Shown piece by piece: positions 58,993-64,000 of a stretch of DNA of 64,000 nt. The stretch's first letter is position 1; each line of letters begins with the position of its first letter. The notes below the pieces were generated by a model. It did not search any database. It was given only the letters and a program-made list of their open reading frames with translations, and was not told where the DNA came from. The position numbers were made by a program, and so were the translations under genes. The DNA lies in NCBI GenBank assembly GCA_030272585.1, contig BSYQ01000003.1, positions 3,472,001 to 3,536,000 of the forward strand. The letters run 5' to 3'. The DNA comes from Bryopsis sp. KO-2023. Taxonomy: Eukaryota > Chlorophyta > Ulvophyceae > Bryopsidales > Bryopsidaceae.

Positions 58993-60622
58993 AACGAACT
59001 GTCGGTAGGAATCGCTTGTGGGGATGCCCAGCCCAACTTGGCTTATGCAGCTTTGTCGAGTTCAGAGGGTCGAACGATAAGAAACAACAGAAGCTCACTA
59101 CTTTGGGATGTAGAACGTAAAATGTAGATTTCGGTATGAGGGAGCTTTTGGCTTATGCATATTGCTTTAAGAATTGGACCACGCATCGACCGTGGGGGTG
59201 CTGTTTTACTGGCTTTATGAAAAAGACACAGAGTGGGGGCCACTTTGCGATTGAATGCATTCCAGACGCATTTTACCTAACCTCAATTTCGCCAAAGATC
59301 GATGAAATTGGACAAGTTTGGCCGACGAACCCTGATCAGCAGCAACTCTGATGCAAAACTTCACCGAATGGCTGCTAAACGCCGGACTCAGTGTTTTTGA
59401 CTGTTTTTAAGTTATCTGGAAATGGAGTCCTGTTTTTTATGTCGAGGGGGGGAAAGGATTGAGAGATCCAGTGCAACAGCAAAACCTCACAAAATCATTC
59501 AATAATTAAACAGCGAGAGGAGGGCATCAGCCCCCCATGCCAGAAAGCCACAAATATATATATATATATATATACAGTCAAAGCAACCCACAGATTTCTG
59601 CACGCCAGAAATATATATATATATATAAACACCCATCTTTGGTAAACAACCCGAAATTGTGCAAACAGATTTTGAGGTCGTCTTCATGGATGGATAGACC
59701 TTGAAAGAAAGGTTACCCTAGGGCGCGAAGTACTCCAAGCTCCCAAGAAAACTCACTACTGTATTCAAGCAATGCTAACACCATTATGGTGATTCCTTTG
59801 TGTCAATCAAGGTTGGCACCTCTTGTGGTGAAAAAAGAGAGAGTCGGGAATAGATGGGGAAGTTTGATTTGAGAAAATGAGATTGATTGGGACGCGAGGG
59901 TGTTTGCGGCCGAGTTGTGATGACGGGAGCAACTTGTGGTGGATATGTGTTGAGGAATTGTGGCTGGGAATTCGAGGGGAAAAGAGGGAACGATACTTAG
60001 AGGGACTGTTGTTGTTGTAAGGACGCCTTAATTGTTCTGAGTTTACAGAGTGACTCGTTTGCAGTCTTGTTATCTTATCGACGACCGTCTCAAGAAAACT
60101 TTATTCAACACTCTCTGGGGGGCTCTGTGGAGCAAAGGGCAAAATATCTCCAAAAGGAAGACAGGTCCAAATGAAGGTGCTTTGATGATACCACTAAGAG
60201 ACAAGGCTAAAAAAAAAAAAGAAAAGGGATTTCCACTACTTTAACCAAGTGGATTTCACCCACAGCACCCTACTGCTTGACAATTTCTTCTGCAACATGC
60301 CTCGAAAACAATAGAAAACCATGGTTTCATTAGATTCTGATTCAGAATCTCTTTCTGAAACTGTCTGAAAGTGTGCATATATACATACAGAAATACAGAA
60401 ATCTCCCAAAAAACATATTTCAAACATCATCACCTAGACATCCCCCACCCATCCCTGTTGGTGGTGTGGCCAACCTGCCTCCTCCTCCAGTTTTCTTAAC
60501 TATCTACTTTTTCTGAAACATTTGATCACTAAAAAAGAACCCCCCCCCCCCAAATTGGCCAATCTAACACTTGCAAACTTCCTTGGTTTATTTTTTGGGT
60601 TCTTCTTTTTCCCTCCGACCAA
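58993..60622. other. Convergent intergenic stretch, 1.6 kb
   Basis: Between the 3' ends of TACO1 and the bestrophin gene. It contains two TA tracts near 59554-59627 and a run of C near 60541-60550. Short frames here have no coding character. Confidence 0.5.
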
Positions 60623-63457
60623 TTAATTAGTCTCCTGTTCTTCTCGACCATCGACGTAGCTTGCCAGCTTTCGCCATGTCAGACCCTCACGAAACGTTTC
60701 CGGCTCGCATTCAACCATGTGATCCTCCTGGCTGGGTTCACCGCCACCTTCCCCATTACTGACTGGACACGTCCCATTGAACGAATAGCTCCGAGGTCTG
60801 ACCAGCCGCTTGACATGGCTCTTCAGACAAAAACCATCCCTTTCGATGCAGCTCAAGGGACGAGACGTCCTGGCAATGGCCAGCATCCTCTCGTTGAAAT
60901 CGTAGTGGTGCTTGGCTAATGGCAAATCGTTGGGATCGTATATGAAGGGGTCCTCCATGTCTTTGGCCAGCTCGTTGAGAGCGAAATGAGTCATCAGGGA
61001 AATGAAAGCCAGCATCACCGACAGCCAATCGGACAAGATGAAGCCGGCAAACAAGAACGGCAGCATAACTAGGAACATGATGAGGAGAGCTATGACGAGC
61101 TGAGCGTATGGAAAAGGGAAGGGTGTGTCGGCTAGCTTTCTGATGGGGGCACACACACACACACACAAAAAGGAGAATCGTCAGTTCACAGGCTCTTCGA
61201 CAGTACTCTTTTGTTGTGCCGGAATTGACTGAAATTCAAGGAAGACTGGTTGAAATGAACATGCAGGTGGATGGATGCACGAAGTAAAGGTATTTCTTAA
61301 AGGTATTTAATACCTGCAGTTCTCGTAGCCCTCCATCCCTTGAGACATGATAGAAAACATACGAGTCAGGATCGGTGCTGGGATTTTTAGACCTCCCGCC
61401 CTTCGCCTCTCCATTATCAGGGTGTGAATCCAGTCATTCACGACGTGCACCCTCTCACCGGCCCCAGGGATGATCCTGCCTGCAAGCCACACCACCATTT
61501 CACGCATTTTCCTCCAGCAAAAACAACTTTTCTCGAAAGGGCACACCACTGGACGATCGAAATCTTCCCCCGTCCCCAATAACAAAAAAACAAATGTATA
61601 TGTATATATCAGCCTGTAACACATTTCAGTGAACCGGCTGCACTCGGCCTTGTCTAAAATACTTTCAATTTCAGCACAGATTTATATTTTGTAGTTTTTT
61701 TACATGTTTTTTACAACGAGCCACAGAAAGAAATGCCGATCTCGGGACTTACCCAGCGACTTGACATTCCTGCACACCCAGTAGGAAATATCCCTGTGGC
61801 TGATATCGTTAAGAGGAGCTGAGCTCCCCAGCACCTCCTTCTCCGCTTCCGAGACCCCACTGATGACGCCCAACGGAAGCATGTGATTATAGCACTCTCT
61901 CTCTAGCCTGTTGGATCGAATGTGAAACAAGTCCGCAGGCAGATTGTGGCGGCCGACCCACAAATAAGTCCAATACCGACTCCACCAAGAAACACCGTTC
62001 GTCTTGAGCATCGATCTGACTTCCCGATGTTTCATTCTACGCCGAATCTTAATGTTCTGAGGAGGGGGGGGGGGCGGGAAGAGGAGAAGCAAACCAGCAG
62101 ATGAGATCAAGGTTTTTTTGCTTTGCTAAGGGAAACCCCTTGCAGCAAGGATTCCGTGCATGCTTGAATTCAGTTTGCTGAGATGATTTACTACCGGCCA
62201 GAACAGACTCGATACAACCAAAACAATTATGCATACTAATCTGATGAAATCGAAAAAACCATCGACTGAGCACTGCCCATCCTCGCTGGTTTTTTTAATT
62301 CTCAGTCTGGCCAGTGCGAGATGTGTTCACCCTATGGAGGGTCCCGCAAAGAAAAAAATTATATTAATTTTATCACCAGAAATCGCCAACCAGCCAGCTC
62401 CTTACCATGTTGGGTTCGCTCTCCACGGTGTGGTGGTTGCTGAGATTGTCCAGGTCCCAATCCCTTCGGAAATTTTGCAGCGCCAAGGCATGCAGCAAAC
62501 TCATCAAATGTACGAACGACTCGCAGAATATCTTGGACTCCCACAACGCTTTCTCGTCGGCATCATCCACCAACGTCCCCCGATCGAAGAAGATCGCCTG
62601 TTCAGAATCGACGCCCCATAAAATTTGACGCTCGATCGACCACATCATCATTATTATTCTATCGTTTCAATCTTTTCTTTTTGATCATTTCTATATTACT
62701 GTGTTAATCATTATTACTTCATTGTGTTAACTTTATTGTTTTGATCATTTTCATTTTATTGTGTTAATTATTATTATTTCATTTTATTGTTTTGATAACC
62801 ATTATTATTTTTATTGACTGGCTGCTGGAGAATCCTCATCATGGAGCATTTGGGGATGGTGGTTCGAACCTGTGTGGCGACATCTATCCATTTGGAATCC
62901 ATCAGCTGCATCTGTGTCCTCCCCTCCCAAAATCTTTGATAGGCGAAATTGTTCCTGAAACACCATCACCCAACAATAAAAAACGGATAGACCGCCATCT
63001 TCCCACATCGACCCCGTTCTACGACGCATTCAAAGTCAAAGGGCGTCGTCAGTCTGCCTCGGCTCGTTCTCCACCCTTCGCATTTACGATCCATTGCCAA
63101 ACGATTTGGAATCGCTGCATGGTGTTTGATCGAATCCGAGAATTTTTCGCAGGCACTCTATAGGTCGGTGACGACCTTGAGTCGAGCCACTGACCTGAAA
63201 ATAAGCACCGCCCCGACGGAGAAAGCGAAGGTCGAGAATGGATAGGGGTGGCTCCTGACTTCCCAGAATCCGGTGCCGTCCGCGAAATACTCCAAAGCTA
63301 CCAACGTCGCCGTGCCCAGTACTGCGAATATCACCGCCCTGGGAAATGCAGATCCATAGAAACGTCCAAGGAGGCCGAGGGCCCAGTAGTTTTTCGAATA
63401 ATAGATCATAAAAGGGGGGGCACGGTTTGATTCGTTAAAAACCACGGCCCCTCGCAC
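60623..63457 (-). CDS. Bestrophin-family anion channel
   Basis: Six exons: 63457-63195, 62954-62819, about 62658-62406, 62056-61753, 61479-61314 and 61139-60623. All junctions agree in phase except the acceptor of exon 3, which I could not settle. The protein is about 545 residues. N-terminal 'MIYYSKNYWALGLLGRFYGS' and the following membrane span, then 'VLIF' joined to 'RNNFAYQRFWEGR', form the bestrophin pore-region signature. Later come 'HVVNDWIHTLIMERRRAGGL', two hydrophobic spans ('LLIMFLVMLPFLFAGFI') and 'LAKDMEDPFIYDPNDLPLAK', the acidic calcium-clasp-like stretch. Algal and plant members carry chloride or bicarbonate, some in thylakoids. The membrane location cannot be read from the sequence. 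Its start faces chaperonin 10. Confidence 0.88.
62640..62818. repeat. AT-rich imperfect tandem repeats in a bestrophin intron
   Basis: Words such as 'ttttgatcattt', 'attgtgttaat' and 'attattatttcatt' recur two or three times with a period of roughly 50-60 bp. They fill the intron between bestrophin exons 2 and 3. Confidence 0.6.
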
Positions 63458-63747
63458 AAATATTATCTTGTCTTCTTTACGTCCCCCCTCTCAGTTTCAG
63501 CCTTAAAAAAAGGGTGAGGTGCGAGGAAGAACGTTGCGAAGAATTCGTCTGACCGACATAGGGGAGAAGGCTGCGAGTCAGACCGTGAGCGGGAATGGTT
63601 CGCTGACGCTGATTCTGTTCTTCAAGTTTTTGCCAATCGAGTTTGCGAGCGTCTTCTCGAACTTTCTCTGTTCTGTTCCACAAAGCGCGCTTGCCCAACC
63701 ACTCACGACAGTCGGTGATCGCACTCAGACGGGTCGAAAGAGACGAC
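63458..63747. promoter_or_regulatory. Divergent promoter region bestrophin / chaperonin 10
   Basis: 290 bp between opposite start codons, so both promoters must lie here or overlap the genes. No named element is recognised. Confidence 0.4.
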
Positions 63748-64000
63748 ATGGCTCGCCGGTTGCTTCCCTTGCTGGATCGGGTGCTCGTCCAGAGAGTCGC
63801 AGCCCCAACGAAGACGACGACTGGAATCATCTTGCCGGAATCCGCTTCGTCGAAGGTAAACCTGTATGCTTGGCGTCCCCGCTTAGGAAATATGGTCTTT
63901 TAGACTGTGTTTACATCTATCTGCGGGTAGATCCCCAAAGATCCTGGGTTTCTGTCGGCTCGTCGTCTTGAGTGCAAGAATTTGAAAGTCAACGAACGGT
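63748..64000 (+). CDS. CPN10: Chaperonin 10 (GroES-type), first exon; gene runs off the window
   Basis: Exon 63748-63855 encodes 'MARRLLPLLDRVLVQRV' followed by 'TKTTTGIILPESASSK' and then a GTAAAC donor; the rest of the window is intron. The 'PL-x-DRVLV...' start and the 'K-T-x-G-I-I-L-P' strand are the defining N-terminal part of GroES/Cpn10. The protein caps the Cpn60 folding cage. The short lead with little extension fits the mitochondrial form, whose import signal stays on the mature protein; a plastid Cpn10 cannot be excluded from one exon. Later exons should carry the rest of the barrel and lie beyond the window. Confidence 0.92.

Noticed and set aside
62855-62875. 'ggttcgaacc' resembling a pol III B box / T-loop
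   Set aside because: It lies inside a well-supported bestrophin exon and no other tRNA parts surround it.
63477-63830. 117-residue minus-strand frame overlapping the chaperonin 10 start
   Set aside because: It is antisense to a clear chaperonin exon and has no family features; most of it is a shadow frame.
1-64000. CRISPR array, bacterial operon or riboswitch
   Set aside because: No regularly spaced direct repeats with unique spacers, and the genes are intron-containing nuclear genes.

Overview
This window is nuclear DNA of a photosynthetic eukaryote. Its genes are split by GT-AG introns with long T-rich tracts. They encode a plastid-type FtsZ, a DWARF27-like carotene isomerase, a VTE6-like phytyl-phosphate kinase and a Tab2/ATAB2-like plastid translation factor, along with ordinary mitochondrial proteins (an ATM1/ABCB7-type ABC exporter, chaperonin 10 and a TACO1/YebC protein). 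None of the four plastid-type proteins starts with a hydrophobic signal peptide, which suggests (inference only) a primary-plastid alga rather than one with a complex plastid. Two SFI1-like proteins suggest centrin-based structures such as centrioles or flagellar roots. The species cannot be named from the sequence.

Layout. Positions 1-7085 are retroelement territory: the tail of one Ty3/gypsy chromovirus, an open reading frame for a coiled-coil/RING-like protein, and a whole-looking Ty3/gypsy pol followed by a 267-bp LTR. From about 8 kb onward the window is host genes: SFI1-like A (minus), D27-like (plus), SFI1-like B (minus), FtsZ (plus), a helical-repeat protein (plus), a 1292-residue coiled-coil protein (minus), the ATM1-type exporter (minus), VTE6 (plus), an 881-residue protein with an ECTFxPxT motif (minus), Tab2 (plus), poorly resolved exon-like pieces (48-51 kb), a secreted Kazal-serine protease (minus), a 113-residue three-exon protein (minus), TACO1/YebC (plus), a bestrophin-family channel (minus) and the first exon of chaperonin 10 (plus).

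I rebuilt exon boundaries by hand. Reading phase is consistent at every junction for FtsZ, D27, VTE6, Tab2, TACO1, the ABC exporter, the coiled-coil protein, the 881-residue protein and the 113-residue protein, so those models are firm. The two SFI1-like genes, the helical-repeat gene and one bestrophin junction are only partly resolved.

The host genes tend to lie head-to-head: six minus/plus pairs start within 180-670 bp of each other, as if sharing two-way promoters. The products do not form one pathway, but four plastid maintenance or biogenesis genes lie within 33 kb. I found no clearly new multi-gene system. The best leads are the RING-like ORF beside the gypsy elements, the protease with its own Kazal domain, the SFI1-like pair around D27, and the long perfect palindromes in the LTR and beside the protease gene.
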